DNA from: Selenomonadales bacterium
Lineage (GTDB): Bacteria; Bacillota; Negativicutes; Sporomusales; UBA7701
DNA length: 64,000 nucleotides
Direction of reading: 5' to 3'
Assembly: GCA_018434945.1 (NCBI GenBank)
Contig: JAHDOI010000040.1
Location: 1 to 64,000, forward strand
A model generated the notes under the pieces. The model had not been told where the DNA came from and did no database searches. It saw only the letters and a program-made list of their open reading frames with translations. Below are positions 53,813-63,345 of this stretch, one piece after another. Made by a program: the position numbers and the translations under genes. Each line of letters begins with the position of its first letter. Position 1 is the first letter of the stretch.

Positions 53813-56197
53813 ATGCTTAGAGATAAGGAAGATTTCAAGGCCGCCTTTATCGAGAGGCTGCAGTCCCTCCACGGCAAGAGCCTCGAGGAGGCGTCGGCCC
53901 AGAACAAGTATGCCGCCCTGGGCAGTCTGGTCCGCGACTATATCGGCAGACGCTGGGTCAATACCAACAGGCAGTACGCCGCCAAGGGTGAAAAACAGGT
54001 CTACTATTTTTCGATCGAGTTTCTGCTCGGCCGCCTGCTCGACACCTATCTCCGCGGCATGGGTGTCCGCGACGCGTGGGTCGAGGCGCTGGCCGAGCTG
54101 GGCGTCGACTACGCCGAGCTTGAGGACCAGGAGCACGACGCCGGCCTCGGCAACGGCGGCCTCGGCAGGCTGGCGGCCTGTTTCCTCGACTCGCTGGCCG
54201 CGCTGGAGCTGCCCGGCCACGGCTGCGGCATCAGGTACAAGTACGGCCTGTTCGAGCAGAAGATTATCGACGGCGACCAAGTCGAACACCCCGACAACTG
54301 GCTCAAGAACGGCAACATCTGGGAGTACCGCAAGATAGACAAGGCCGTGAGGGTCGAGTTCGGCGGCGCCTTCGGGGCGGTGCTGGCCGTCCCTTACGAC
54401 ATACCCATCCTCGGCTACGGCAACAACACCGTCAACACCCTCAGGCTGTGGAGCGCCGAACCGACAGAGGGCGAGATGGACTTCGCCTCTTTCAACCAGG
54501 GCAACTACCTCAAGGCGGTGGAGTACAAATATTCGGTCGAGGCGATCTCCGAGATCCTCTACCCTGACGACACCCACTACGAGGGACGCCTGCTCAGACT
54601 CAAGCAGCAGTATTTCCTCGTTTCGGCCGGCGTCCAGAGCATCCTGCGCACCCTAAGGCGCAAGCACGGCGACATCAGGCTGCTGCCCGAAAAGGTCGCC
54701 ATCCATATCAACGACACCCATCCTGCTCTGGCGGTGCCCGAACTGATGCGCATCCTCATGGACGAGGAAGGGCTGGGCTGGGACGAGGCCTGGCAACTGA
54801 CGACCGGCACAATCTCGTACACCAACCACACCATCATGCCCGAGGCGCTGGAGAAATGGCCGATCGACATCTTCCAGAGCCTGCTGCCGCGCCTGTGGGA
54901 GATCGTCCGCGAGATCAACGAGCGCTTCTGCCGCGACCTGTGGCATTTCTACCCCGGCGATTGGGACAGGATAGCCGCTATGGCCATCACCGCCGATGGC
55001 TTCGTAAAGATGGCCCACCTGGCGGTGGCGGGCAGCCACAGCGTCAACGGGGTGGCGAAGATCCACACCGAGATCCTCAAGAAAGACTGCATGAAGCTGT
55101 TCTACCAGTACACCCCTTATAAGTTCAACAACAAGACCAACGGCATTACCCACCGCCGCTGGCTTATAAAGGCTAACCCCGGGCTGGCCGCGCTCATCAC
55201 CGACACCATCGGCCCGAGCTGGGTGCATCACCCGACCGACCTCAACCGGCTGCAGTACTTCACCGCCGACGCCGCCTTCCAGGAAAACCTGGCGGCCATC
55301 AAGCTCGAACGCAAGACTGCCCTGGCCCGCTTCGTAAAGGCCCGCTACGGGCTCGACCTCGACCCTGCCTCGATTTTCGACACCCATGTGAAACGCATCC
55401 ATGTCTACAAGCGCCAGCTTCTCAACCTGCTCAGGGTCATGGAACTTTATAACCGCCTCAAGGAAAACCCGGGGCTCGATATCGTGCCGCGGACCGTTAT
55501 CTTCTCAGGCAAGGCGGCTCCCAGCTACCTGCTGGCCAAAAAGGTCATAAAACTCGCCAACGCCCTGGCGGCGGTTATCAACAACGACCCGGCGGTCAAC
55601 GGCAAGCTGAAAGTGATCTTCCTGGAGAACTACGGCGTCACGCTGGCCGAACTAATAATCCCCGCCACCGACGTCAGCGAGCAGATATCGACCGCCAGCA
55701 AGGAGGCTTCGGGCACAGGCAACATGAAATTCATGATGAACGGGGCGGTCACCGTCGGCACGCTCGACGGCGCCAACGTCGAGATCCGCGAGGCCGTGGG
55801 GGATGGTAACATCTTCATTTTCGGCCTCAAGGCGGAAGAGGTCATCGATATATGCGCCAACGACCAGTGCAATCCCCGCCACCTCTACCACAGCGACCCG
55901 CGCATCCGCCAGGTCGTCGAGCAATTGGTCGACGGCAGCCTTCCCGGCGGCCCGGACGAATTCCGGCCCCTTTACGACTACCTCGTCCACGGCAAGGGCG
56001 ATTTCTTCGAACTGCAGGATTTCGCAGCCTACCTGGGCGCCCAGGAGAAGGTGGACGCACTGTTTCGCGACCGGCGGGCGTGGGCGGCGATGGCGGCGAC
56101 CAATATCGCCCGTTCGGGGCAGTTCTCCAGCGACCATACCGTCGGCGAATACGCGATCGGCATCTGGAATATCCGACCGGTGCCGGTCGGCGAATGA
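53813..56197 (+). CDS. glgP: Glycogen/maltodextrin phosphorylase
   Basis: A 794-residue GT35 phosphorylase releasing glucose-1-phosphate. It has EDQEHDAGLGNGGLGRLAAC near the N-terminus, CHINDTHPALA-like VAIHINDTHPALAVPELMR, TNGITHRRWL, and the PLP-lysine motif EASGTGNMKFMMNGAVTVGT. The ATG at 53813 has GGGGGAAG six bases upstream. An in-frame ATG at 53798 has no ribosome site. Placed after the biosynthetic genes, so synthesis and breakdown share one transcript. Confidence 0.96.
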   Translation: MLRDKEDFKAAFIERLQSLHGKSLEEASAQNKYAALGSLVRDYIGRRWVNTNRQYAAKGEKQVYYFSIEFLLGRLLDTYLRGMGVRDAWVEALAELGVDYAELEDQEHDAGLGNGGLGRLAACFLDSLAALELPGHGCGIRYKYGLFEQKIIDGDQVEHPDNWLKNGNIWEYRKIDKAVRVEFGGAFGAVLAVPYDIPILGYGNNTVNTLRLWSAEPTEGEMDFASFNQGNYLKAVEYKYSVEAISEILYPDDTHYEGRLLRLKQQYFLVSAGVQSILRTLRRKHGDIRLLPEKVAIHINDTHPALAVPELMRILMDEEGLGWDEAWQLTTGTISYTNHTIMPEALEKWPIDIFQSLLPRLWEIVREINERFCRDLWHFYPGDWDRIAAMAITADGFVKMAHLAVAGSHSVNGVAKIHTEILKKDCMKLFYQYTPYKFNNKTNGITHRRWLIKANPGLAALITDTIGPSWVHHPTDLNRLQYFTADAAFQENLAAIKLERKTALARFVKARYGLDLDPASIFDTHVKRIHVYKRQLLNLLRVMELYNRLKENPGLDIVPRTVIFSGKAAPSYLLAKKVIKLANALAAVINNDPAVNGKLKVIFLENYGVTLAELIIPATDVSEQISTASKEASGTGNMKFMMNGAVTVGTLDGANVEIREAVGDGNIFIFGLKAEEVIDICANDQCNPRHLYHSDPRIRQVVEQLVDGSLPGGPDEFRPLYDYLVHGKGDFFELQDFAAYLGAQEKVDALFRDRRAWAAMAATNIARSGQFSSDHTVGEYAIGIWNIRPVPVGE

Positions 56198-56210
56198 GGA
56201 TGGTGGCCTG

Positions 56211-59200
56211 ATGGCGCGCGACTGGCTTTACCACGATTCCCACGCCGCCTTTTTCCGCAGCCCGTTCGGAGCGGTAGCCTGCGGGAAGGCGATCGGCCTG
56301 CGCCTGGCTGTGAGCGCCGGCCGCCGGGTCGACGAAGTGCTGCTCCGCACCTGGCGGGACGGCAGCGGGGAAGCTATCATCCCCATGACGTTGAGCGCGG
56401 ATGCCGGCGAAGACTTCTACCACGCCACTCTGGCCGCCCCGGGCGAGCCGGGGCTGGTGTGGTATTATTTTATCGTCCGCGCCGGGAATGCGGTGCACTA
56501 CTACGGCAACAACGAGCGCCAGCTGGGCGGCCCGGGGGCGGTGTACGACTCGCCGCCGCCGTCGTTCCAGATAACCGTCCATCTGCCCGGCGCCGCCGTT
56601 CCCGCCTGGTATAAGAACGCGGTCGTCTACCAGATATTCGTCGACCGCTTTTATAACGCCACACCCGGCGGCCGGGTGAAGAACGCCAAACCCGGCAGCT
56701 TCATCCACGCCCACTGGCTGGACGACCCCGTCTACGTCCGCGAGCGGGAGACAGGCAACATCCTCGCCTACGACTTTTTCGGCGGCAACCTCGCCGGGGT
56801 GATGGCCAAGCTGCCGTACCTCAGGGACCTCGGCGTGAGCGCCCTGTATTTCAATCCGGTGTTCGAAGCCGCCAGCAACCACAAGTACGACACCGCCGAC
56901 TACACAAATATCGACCCCATGTTCGGCGACAACGACCTCTTCAGCGAGCTGTGCGCCCGGGCGCGCGAGCTCGGCATGGCCGTCATCCTCGACGGCGTCT
57001 TCAGCCACACCGGCAGCGACAGCATATACTTCAACAAAGAAGGACGGTATCCCGGGCCGGGAGCCTATCAGTCGATCGCCTCCCCCTACTATCCCTGGTA
57101 CCGCTTCCGCCGCCACCCCGACGACTACGAAGCGTGGTGGGGGGTGGACGCCCTGCCGGCTGTCGACGAACTCGAACCTTCCTACCAGGACTTCATCGCC
57201 CGCGGCGAAGACAGCGTCGTCAAACGCTGGCTTAGGCTGGGCGCGAAGGGCTGGCGCCTGGATGTCGCCGACGAACTGCCGGACGAATTCATCCGTACGC
57301 TGCGGCGGGCGGCGAAGGAGGCCGATCCCGAAGCGGTGATAATCGGCGAGGTATGGGAGGACGCTTCGCGCAAGGTCAGCTACGACCGGCTCAGAGGCTA
57401 CTTCCGGGGCGACGAGCTCGACGCCGCCACAAACTATCCCTTCCGCCGCGCCGCCCTCGATTTTCTCCTCGGCCGCCGCGATGCCGAAGCGACGCGGCAG
57501 GTACTGTACAGTCTCTACGAAAACTACCCGCGCGAGAACTTTCTCGCCGCCCTCAACCTCATCGGCAGCCACGACGTGCCGCGGGTTCTTACCCTGCTGG
57601 GCGGCTACGAGGAACCGGCCGGCCTGCCGTTCGGCGAACAGCGGCGGCAGCGCCTGGGGGCCGCTGAGCGCGAATTGGCGGTGCGGCGGCTGAAGCTGCT
57701 CGCCCTCTGGCAGATGACCTTCCCGGGCGTGCCGTGCGTCTATTACGGCGACGAAGCCGGGCTGGAAGGCTACGCCGAACCGCTCAACCGGCGGACCTTC
57801 CCCTGGGGCAGTGAAGACAAGGAGCTCACAGCCTGGTACCGCCGGGTCATCGGGCTCCGCAACCGCTATCCCGTACTGCGCGGCGGCGGCTGGCAGCCCC
57901 TCTCCCCCCACTGCGACGTTTTCGGCTACATCCGTTGGCATGAAGACGATGGGTCGCAGGATTACGGTATCGCCGCCGTCCTCCTCAACCGCGGCGATAC
58001 GGCGGTGAGGGTGGAAATCGACCTCGACGGCCGGTACAGGGGCCTGCTGTTCGATGCCCTGGAGGACGGGGCGGAGGCGGCGGCCGGCGACGGGCGCTGC
58101 GCCCTGACGCTCGAACCTTTCGGCGGCCGGGTGCTGGTCAGCGACAGCGGCCGGGAACGCGGCGGCTGCGGCATACTCCTCCACCCGACTTCGCTGCCGT
58201 CCGCCCACGGCATCGGCGGCCTGGGGGCCGAGGCCCGCGCCTTTATCGATTTCCTCGCCGCCGCGGGGCAGAACTACTGGCAGATACTGCCCCTCAACCC
58301 CATCGGCTGCGGCAATTCTCCCTACCAAAGCGTGTCCGCCTTTGCCGCCGAGCCGCTGCTCATCGACATCGACCACCTCGTTGCCGACGGCTTGGTTGCG
58401 GCCGCCGAGGCGGCCGCCGCCCGGGAAGCATGCCGCCTTAACCATTTTGCGGACGACAGGGTCGACTACCCGGCGGTCCGGCAATATAAGGAGAGCGTGT
58501 TCCGCCAGGCATTCAGCCGTTTCATCCCCGGCGAAGACTACGGCGCTTTCCGCCGCGACAATGCCGCCTGGCTGGACGACTACGCCCTGTACATGTCGCT
58601 GGCCGGCCATTTCGGCGACGGCTGCTGGCAGAACTGGCCGCCCGACATCGCCGGCCGCGAGGCGGCGGCGCTCGGCCGTTACGCCGGCTTGCTGGCGGCT
58701 GAGATCGACTACCACATCTTCCTGCAGTATATCTTCCGCCGCCAGTGGGATGCGCTGCGGCACTACGCCGGCGAGCGCGGCGTCAGGATAATCGGCGACC
58801 TGCCTATTTTCGTCGCCCATGCCTCGAGCGACGTGTGGGCCAACCGCCGCCTGTTCCGCCTCGACGCCGCCGGCAGCCCCACGGCCGTAGCCGGCGTGCC
58901 TCCCGACTACTTCAGCGCTACCGGGCAGCTGTGGGGCAACCCGCTTTACGACTGGCGCGCGATGGCCGGGGACGGCTACCGCTGGTGGCAGGACCGTCTC
59001 GCCAGTCTGCTCGCCTTGGCGGATATCGTCCGTATCGACCACTTCCGCGGGTTCGCAGCCTGCTGGGCCGTACCGGCCGGAGCGGCCACCGCCGAGCACG
59101 GCCGGTGGGTCAAAGGACCGGGCTACGCGCTGTTCGCCGCGCTCGAGCGGCGACTGGGCAAGCTGCCGGTCATCGCCGAGGACCTGGGGACGATAACGCC

Positions 59201-59654
59201 GGATGTCGTCGCTCTCAGGCGGCGCTGCGGCTTTCCCGGCATGAAAATCCTGCAGTTCTCCTTCGCGTGCGACAGACAGGGCGACCCCCTGCCGCTCGGC
59301 TGCGAGCCCGACACCGTTGTCTACACCGGCACCCACGACAACGACACCGCCCGCGGCTGGTACGAGAAACTGGACGCGCGCGAGGCGGCTGAAAAGGCCT
59401 GCGCCGACCGCTACCTCGGCGACGGCGACGCGGCGTGGCGATTGATCGAGCTTGCCTATGGCTGCCGCTCGGCGACCGCGATAGTGCCTATGCAGGATAT
59501 CCTCGGCCTCGGCGGCGAGTCCCGGATGAACAGGCCGGGAACGGTCGGCGGCAACTGGGAGTGGCGCTGCCCGCCAGACTACCGGGAGGGGGAACTGGCC
59601 GCCAGGCTGGCCGACCTCGCCGCCAGACACCGGCGCGGGGCCGGCGGCTTGTAA
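56211..59654 (+). CDS. Fusion of GH13 alpha-amylase-type hydrolase and GH77 4-alpha-glucanotransferase
   Basis: A 1147-residue two-enzyme protein. Residues 1-130 form an N-terminal beta-sandwich. The GH13 barrel (about 130-640) has WRLDVADEL (nucleophile Asp), IIGEVWEDASRK (acid Glu) and IGSHDVPRVL. After a short link, GH77 (about 645-1147) starts GILLHPTSLPSAHGIGGLG and has RIDHFRGFAACWAVP, VIAEDLGTITPDV and YTGTHDNDTARGW. It would debranch or cut dextrins and rearrange them by MalQ chemistry, complementing GlgP. It lies thirteen bases after glgP. The reading frame is continuous, so the fusion is real in this sequence. Confidence 0.93.
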   Translation: MARDWLYHDSHAAFFRSPFGAVACGKAIGLRLAVSAGRRVDEVLLRTWRDGSGEAIIPMTLSADAGEDFYHATLAAPGEPGLVWYYFIVRAGNAVHYYGNNERQLGGPGAVYDSPPPSFQITVHLPGAAVPAWYKNAVVYQIFVDRFYNATPGGRVKNAKPGSFIHAHWLDDPVYVRERETGNILAYDFFGGNLAGVMAKLPYLRDLGVSALYFNPVFEAASNHKYDTADYTNIDPMFGDNDLFSELCARARELGMAVILDGVFSHTGSDSIYFNKEGRYPGPGAYQSIASPYYPWYRFRRHPDDYEAWWGVDALPAVDELEPSYQDFIARGEDSVVKRWLRLGAKGWRLDVADELPDEFIRTLRRAAKEADPEAVIIGEVWEDASRKVSYDRLRGYFRGDELDAATNYPFRRAALDFLLGRRDAEATRQVLYSLYENYPRENFLAALNLIGSHDVPRVLTLLGGYEEPAGLPFGEQRRQRLGAAERELAVRRLKLLALWQMTFPGVPCVYYGDEAGLEGYAEPLNRRTFPWGSEDKELTAWYRRVIGLRNRYPVLRGGGWQPLSPHCDVFGYIRWHEDDGSQDYGIAAVLLNRGDTAVRVEIDLDGRYRGLLFDALEDGAEAAAGDGRCALTLEPFGGRVLVSDSGRERGGCGILLHPTSLPSAHGIGGLGAEARAFIDFLAAAGQNYWQILPLNPIGCGNSPYQSVSAFAAEPLLIDIDHLVADGLVAAAEAAAAREACRLNHFADDRVDYPAVRQYKESVFRQAFSRFIPGEDYGAFRRDNAAWLDDYALYMSLAGHFGDGCWQNWPPDIAGREAAALGRYAGLLAAEIDYHIFLQYIFRRQWDALRHYAGERGVRIIGDLPIFVAHASSDVWANRRLFRLDAAGSPTAVAGVPPDYFSATGQLWGNPLYDWRAMAGDGYRWWQDRLASLLALADIVRIDHFRGFAACWAVPAGAATAEHGRWVKGPGYALFAALERRLGKLPVIAEDLGTITPDVVALRRRCGFPGMKILQFSFACDRQGDPLPLGCEPDTVVYTGTHDNDTARGWYEKLDAREAAEKACADRYLGDGDAAWRLIELAYGCRSATAIVPMQDILGLGGESRMNRPGTVGGNWEWRCPPDYREGELAARLADLAARHRRGAGGL

Positions 59655-59783
59655 TAACGGCTGCGGACAAACGGGTAATCTGCCAAAGATTGTCGGCTGA
59701 AGAAGGAATTGTCGAATAATTATTAGAAGTATATTGGAAATAGGTATCCGGTCACGGCGTTGGTTGCGAGGAGGACTAAGACT

Positions 59784-60851
59784 GTGGCGCTGAAATACAA
59801 GAGGTATGTTGTCGCGGACATCAAACCCGGTATGATACTCGGGACTGACGCTGTGTCGGACCGGGGCAAGGTGATGCTCAGCGCGAACACCGTGCTCACC
59901 GAGGCGATGATAAAACTCCTGGAAAACTGGGGGTTCGACAGCGCCATAATCCTCGAGGACGAGACCGTGAGCGACGCAGCGAGAGAAAAGCGGCTGTCGG
60001 AACGGGTGCTGTTCAACGCCAAATACGAAGAGACCGTCTCCCTTGTAAAAAACGCATTCGACGAGATACGCTATTTCAAGGAAGTGCCCCTCAAACAGAT
60101 GCAGGACCTGTCCGATAACGCCCTCGTCACCCTGACGGCGACGCCGGGAGCGCTCGGGTACCTCCATTCGCTGCGCGATGCCGATAACTATACCTTTCAG
60201 CACTCTGTCAATGTGGCCATAATCTCCGGCGTTCTCAGCCGCTGGCTGGGCGACGACTCCGAACGGATGCGGGACATGGTGCTGGCCGGGCTGCTCCACG
60301 ATGTCGGCAAAGCGCTGGTGCCGCAGGAGATCCTCAACAAGCCCGGACCGCTGACGCCGGCCGAGATGGAAGTAATGCAGCAGCACGCCACTTACGGCTA
60401 CGATATGCTGAAAAAAGCCAAGGTGCTGGCCGGCGATGTTCTCGCCGGGGTGTGGCAGCATCACGAACGCCTCGACGGCAGCGGGTACCCGCGGGGCCTG
60501 CGGGGCGGCAATATCCTGCCGAGCGCCAGGATCATTGCCATCAGCGACATATATGACGCCATGACCTCTGACCGGGTCTACCGCAGCAAGATGACGCCTT
60601 TCCACGTAATCAGGACGCTGTTCGAGAACATGTTCGATAAACTTGATGCTGCGATGTGCACCGTTTTCCTCAACAGCCTCAAAGACTACTTCGTCGGTGC
60701 CACCGTTGAGCTGAGCGACGGCCGGCTGGCGGAGGTGATCTTCATGGACTGGATTTCCTGGGACCGTCTCACCGTCAGGACGGTCGACGGCGAGTGCATC
60801 CAGCTCGGGGAGCATGCCGAGCAGAAGATCGTCCGCTGCCTCCAGGCGTAA
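59784..60851 (+). CDS. HD-GYP domain phosphodiesterase
   Basis: A 355-residue protein. An N-terminal domain of about 120 residues precedes the HD-GYP domain, with the metal-binding HD in GLLHDVGKALVPQEILNKPG, the HHER histidines in WQHHERLDGSGYPRGLRGG, and IIAISDIYDAMTSDR. Such proteins degrade cyclic-di-GMP (or cGAMP in some relatives) to control motility and surface traits. A GTG start lies nine bases after AGGAGG. No GGDEF partner is in the window. Confidence 0.92.
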   Translation: MALKYKRYVVADIKPGMILGTDAVSDRGKVMLSANTVLTEAMIKLLENWGFDSAIILEDETVSDAAREKRLSERVLFNAKYEETVSLVKNAFDEIRYFKEVPLKQMQDLSDNALVTLTATPGALGYLHSLRDADNYTFQHSVNVAIISGVLSRWLGDDSERMRDMVLAGLLHDVGKALVPQEILNKPGPLTPAEMEVMQQHATYGYDMLKKAKVLAGDVLAGVWQHHERLDGSGYPRGLRGGNILPSARIIAISDIYDAMTSDRVYRSKMTPFHVIRTLFENMFDKLDAAMCTVFLNSLKDYFVGATVELSDGRLAEVIFMDWISWDRLTVRTVDGECIQLGEHAEQKIVRCLQA

Positions 60852-60853
60852 CC

Positions 60854-60972
60854 GACCGTTGATAACACCCCATCTGCGGCGTTGTTCCTTCGGGCGCTTG
60901 CTTACGTACGTTCGTGTACGCTGCGCAGCGCGCCCTCGGAGCCGCCTTGCATCTGGGGCGTTCTGAACGGTC
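60854..60972. repeat. Dispersed hairpin repeat, copy B
   Basis: Outer arms GACCGTT and AACGGTC enclose CCCCATCTGCGGCGTTG, GGGCGCTTGCTTACGTAC, a GCTGCGCAGC palindrome and GCCTTGCATCTGGGG. It matches the reverse complement of copy A through most of the inner sequence. It starts three bases after the HD-GYP stop. Confidence 0.85.
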
Positions 60973-61143
60973 TTGGCCTGTGGAATTACAAATGAGCGTT
61001 GATAAAGCCCGTTTCCGACCCATTGTGCCGGTAGACGGGCTTTATTTGCGGTGAATTAATTTACATAATATATTTACATGTGGTATAATGATGGCTGCCG
61101 GCTGCGGCCGGTCCAAATCTGCACTTGAAAGAGGGGTCGGGAT

Positions 61144-61755
61144 ATGAAACGCTGTAAATTCTCCGTTGTCCTGCTCCTGTTACTGACGATGAGCTTCACT
61201 TTATTCGCGCCGGTTACCGTCGCCAATGCCGCGCCGCTTTCCGACCTCCTGGGCAAGGATAGCGGCGGCAGCGGGCTGCTCAACATCCTGCTCGGGCTGT
61301 TGTTCGGCAAGCTGCTGGGCGGTTCCGACGGCGGCGGCACGGACATCGACAAGGTACTCGGCATCAGCACGGCGCCGCCTAAGACGCCTGCGGCCCGGAA
61401 CGCGATCATCGCGACGGGGCAGAAGTATATGGGCGTACCTTATGTTTGGGGAGGGGCGACTCCGGCCGGCTTCGACTGTTCCGGCTTTACCCAGTACGTC
61501 ATGAAACAGAACGGCATCACGATTCCCCGCACAGCCGCCGAGCAGTTCGCAGCCGGTTCGCCGGTGGAAAAGGCCAACCTGCAGGTCGGCGATCTGGTTT
61601 TCTTCACCACCTACAAGCCGGGTGCTTCCCACGTCGGGTTCTATATGGGCGACGGCCAATTCCTCCACGCCAGTTCTGGCGCCAAGGAGGTCACCGTCTC
61701 CAAGCTCGACGAATCATACTACGCGCAGCGTTATATCGGCGCCCGCCGCTACTAG
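61144..61755 (+). CDS. NlpC/P60 cell-wall hydrolase
   Basis: A 203-residue exported cysteine peptidase that cuts peptidoglycan stem peptides. The signal peptide ends near TVANA (residue 29). A Gly/Leu-rich segment (about 35-65) precedes the catalytic domain, which has C112 in GFDCSGFTQYV, H163 in ASHVGFYMGDG and H175 in FLHASSGA. The ATG follows AAAGAGGGG. Terminated by its own hairpin. Possible roles are cell separation or spore-related wall remodelling. Confidence 0.94.
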   Translation: MKRCKFSVVLLLLLTMSFTLFAPVTVANAAPLSDLLGKDSGGSGLLNILLGLLFGKLLGGSDGGGTDIDKVLGISTAPPKTPAARNAIIATGQKYMGVPYVWGGATPAGFDCSGFTQYVMKQNGITIPRTAAEQFAAGSPVEKANLQVGDLVFFTTYKPGASHVGFYMGDGQFLHASSGAKEVTVSKLDESYYAQRYIGARRY

Positions 61756-61792
61756 TTGGCCGCCGATGTAGTTCGGCCTGTGATTTGCCTTG

Positions 61793-61820
61793 AAAAGCCC
61801 GCCTGACGGCGGGCTTTTCG
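61793..61820 (+). terminator. Terminator after the NlpC/P60 gene
   Basis: AAAAGCCCGCC and GGCGGGCTTTT form an eleven-base stem with a TGAC loop. Confidence 0.88.
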
Positions 61821-61884
61821 TCTTTGCCGGTTTTTTTCCGTCTCCGGTCTGATATAATGAAACCAGACGGAAGGAGGTCGGCTG

Positions 61885-62112
61885 ATGGAAGGCTATGAGA
61901 AAATCGCGGTTGTCGACAACCAGTTCGAGGCGCAGCTGCTGACGGAGATTCTCGCCGGGCGCCGGATTCCCCACGTCTTGAAATCTTACTACGACGCCGC
62001 TTACGATGGCCTGTTCCAGACACAGAAGGGCTGGGGGGCGGTATATGCTCCACCGCAGTACAAGGCGGAGATCGAAGAGATCATCGCCAGCCTGCGCGAG
62101 CAGGAGAGCTAG
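61885..62112 (+). CDS. DUF2007-like small protein, 75 aa
   Basis: The ATG follows GGAAGGAGG. The protein has an alternating beta-alpha pattern (EKIAVVDNQFEAQLLTEILAGRRIPHVLKS, then WGAVYAPPQYKAEIEEII), resembling the DUF2007 putative signal-transducing family: a short ferredoxin-like fold that starts near an N-terminal strand and ends with a helix of acidic residues. Function unknown. It precedes an AEC permease by about 80 bases. Confidence 0.65.
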   Translation: MEGYEKIAVVDNQFEAQLLTEILAGRRIPHVLKSYYDAAYDGLFQTQKGWGAVYAPPQYKAEIEEIIASLREQES

Positions 62113-62191
62113 ATCTCTGCTGCGGCCGACTGTACCCCAGCAGGGTTAAGGGGTCGATACTGGTGACCAGGGAAGGAGAACATTCCCCCGC

Positions 62192-63142
62192 ATGGATATC
62201 GGCGCTAAAATAATATACTTCTTTTTCGATCTGCTGCTGCCGCTCGCCGTCGGCTATATGTGCCGCAGGCAGACGAAGCTGGACGACGAATTCTTTCAGC
62301 GGATGATGACCTTGGGGCTCATGCTCATCTATCCCGTTCTCGCGCTTTTAGGGTTCTGGGCGACGCGGCTCGACGCGGAACTCATCTGGCTGCCCGTCCT
62401 CGGCATCGTCCTCAGCGTCATTCCCGGGGTGCTGGCTTTTTTCCGCGCGAAAGCGAAATATGCCGACAGCCTGGACCAGGGCAGTTACGTCATGGCGGCG
62501 ACAATGTCCAACACCCTGACCCTCGGGGGCATATCGGCGTTCATCATTTACGGGGAAAAGGGCTTTGCCTACGTGCAGCTTATAACACTGCTCGGCACAC
62601 TCTACCTGTTCCTGGTCTGCTTTCCGCTGGCCGGATGGTACGCCGCCAGGGGTGGGGAGCCGGGCGGCGCGAGGGTTTCGGTCGTATCGGTCATCTTCAG
62701 CCGCAACCAGCTGCCCGCTCTCGGCCTGCTTGTCGGCGCGCTGCTTTATTGCAGCGGCGTTCCCAGGCCTGCCTGGGCGGGGGCGATCTTCGATCCCCTC
62801 GTGCACATCGGTGCCTGGATGTCGCTCATCCCGGTCGGCTATTCCGTGGACTTCCGCGAGATGCGACAATATTGGCTGGGTATCCTCGACCTCAACCTCA
62901 TCAAGTTCATCGTCACGCCCGCCCTGTCCTACGTAATAGGCATGCAGGTGCTGAGCGATCCCGTGGCGGTCAACACCCTGCTGATCACGGCCAGCACGCC
63001 CACCGCCATATTCTCGGTGGTCGCGGTCAAGCTCCACCGTCTTAACGTCCACATCACGATGGCCGCCTTCGTGCTTACGACCGCCGTGTACCTGCTGGTG
63101 GTGTATCCTCTCCAGTTCCTGTGGCTGTCGGGGCGGCTGTGA
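62192..63142 (+). CDS. AEC-family permease
   Basis: A 316-residue membrane protein with about ten spans, arranged as two five-span halves (PLAVGYMCRRQTKLDDEFF at the start, FIVTPALSYVIGMQVLSD and TPTAIFSVVAVKLHRL late). The plan matches auxin-efflux-carrier type transporters, which in anaerobes often move malate or other organic acids. The ATG follows GGAAGGAG with a rather long spacer. The substrate is unknown. Confidence 0.75.
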   Translation: MDIGAKIIYFFFDLLLPLAVGYMCRRQTKLDDEFFQRMMTLGLMLIYPVLALLGFWATRLDAELIWLPVLGIVLSVIPGVLAFFRAKAKYADSLDQGSYVMAATMSNTLTLGGISAFIIYGEKGFAYVQLITLLGTLYLFLVCFPLAGWYAARGGEPGGARVSVVSVIFSRNQLPALGLLVGALLYCSGVPRPAWAGAIFDPLVHIGAWMSLIPVGYSVDFREMRQYWLGILDLNLIKFIVTPALSYVIGMQVLSDPVAVNTLLITASTPTAIFSVVAVKLHRLNVHITMAAFVLTTAVYLLVVYPLQFLWLSGRL

Positions 63143-63147
63143 TTCGC

Positions 63148-63288
63148 GGCCGTTGATAAGCTCCCGTCTGCGGCGTTGCACCTCCGGTGCGACCCGCACG
63201 ATAATCGTGTCGATAATCGCCACAAAGGCAAAATGCGCTGACAAGACCAGCGTAATCAGAACGTGCGCCCGGAGGCTTCTGAACGGCC
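63148..63288. repeat. Dispersed hairpin repeat, copy C (divergent centre)
   Basis: Outer arms GGCCGTT and AACGGCC with GATAAGCTCCCGTCTGCGGCGTTG inside the left arm match copy B. The middle is different (contains CGATAATCGTGTCGATAATCG) and longer. It lies between the converging AEC and SLBB genes. Confidence 0.7.
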
Positions 63289-63306
63289 TTTTATTCGCAC
63301 AATAAA

Positions 63307-63345
63307 AAGAACGGATTGGCTGTTCGCCGATCCGTTCTTATCGTT
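63307..63345. terminator. Bidirectional terminator
   Basis: AAGAACGGATTGGC pairs with GCCGATCCGTTCTT. T-rich tracts flank it on both strands. It overlaps the last codons of the SLBB gene by a few bases. Confidence 0.8.

Noticed and set aside
55842-60815. Very long open frame on the minus strand (and similar ones at 1664-3223, 3622-5559, 8593-10068, 48106-49914)
   Set aside because: They lie exactly opposite well-identified genes, are Arg/His/Gly/Pro-rich, lack ribosome sites and result from high GC at third codon positions.
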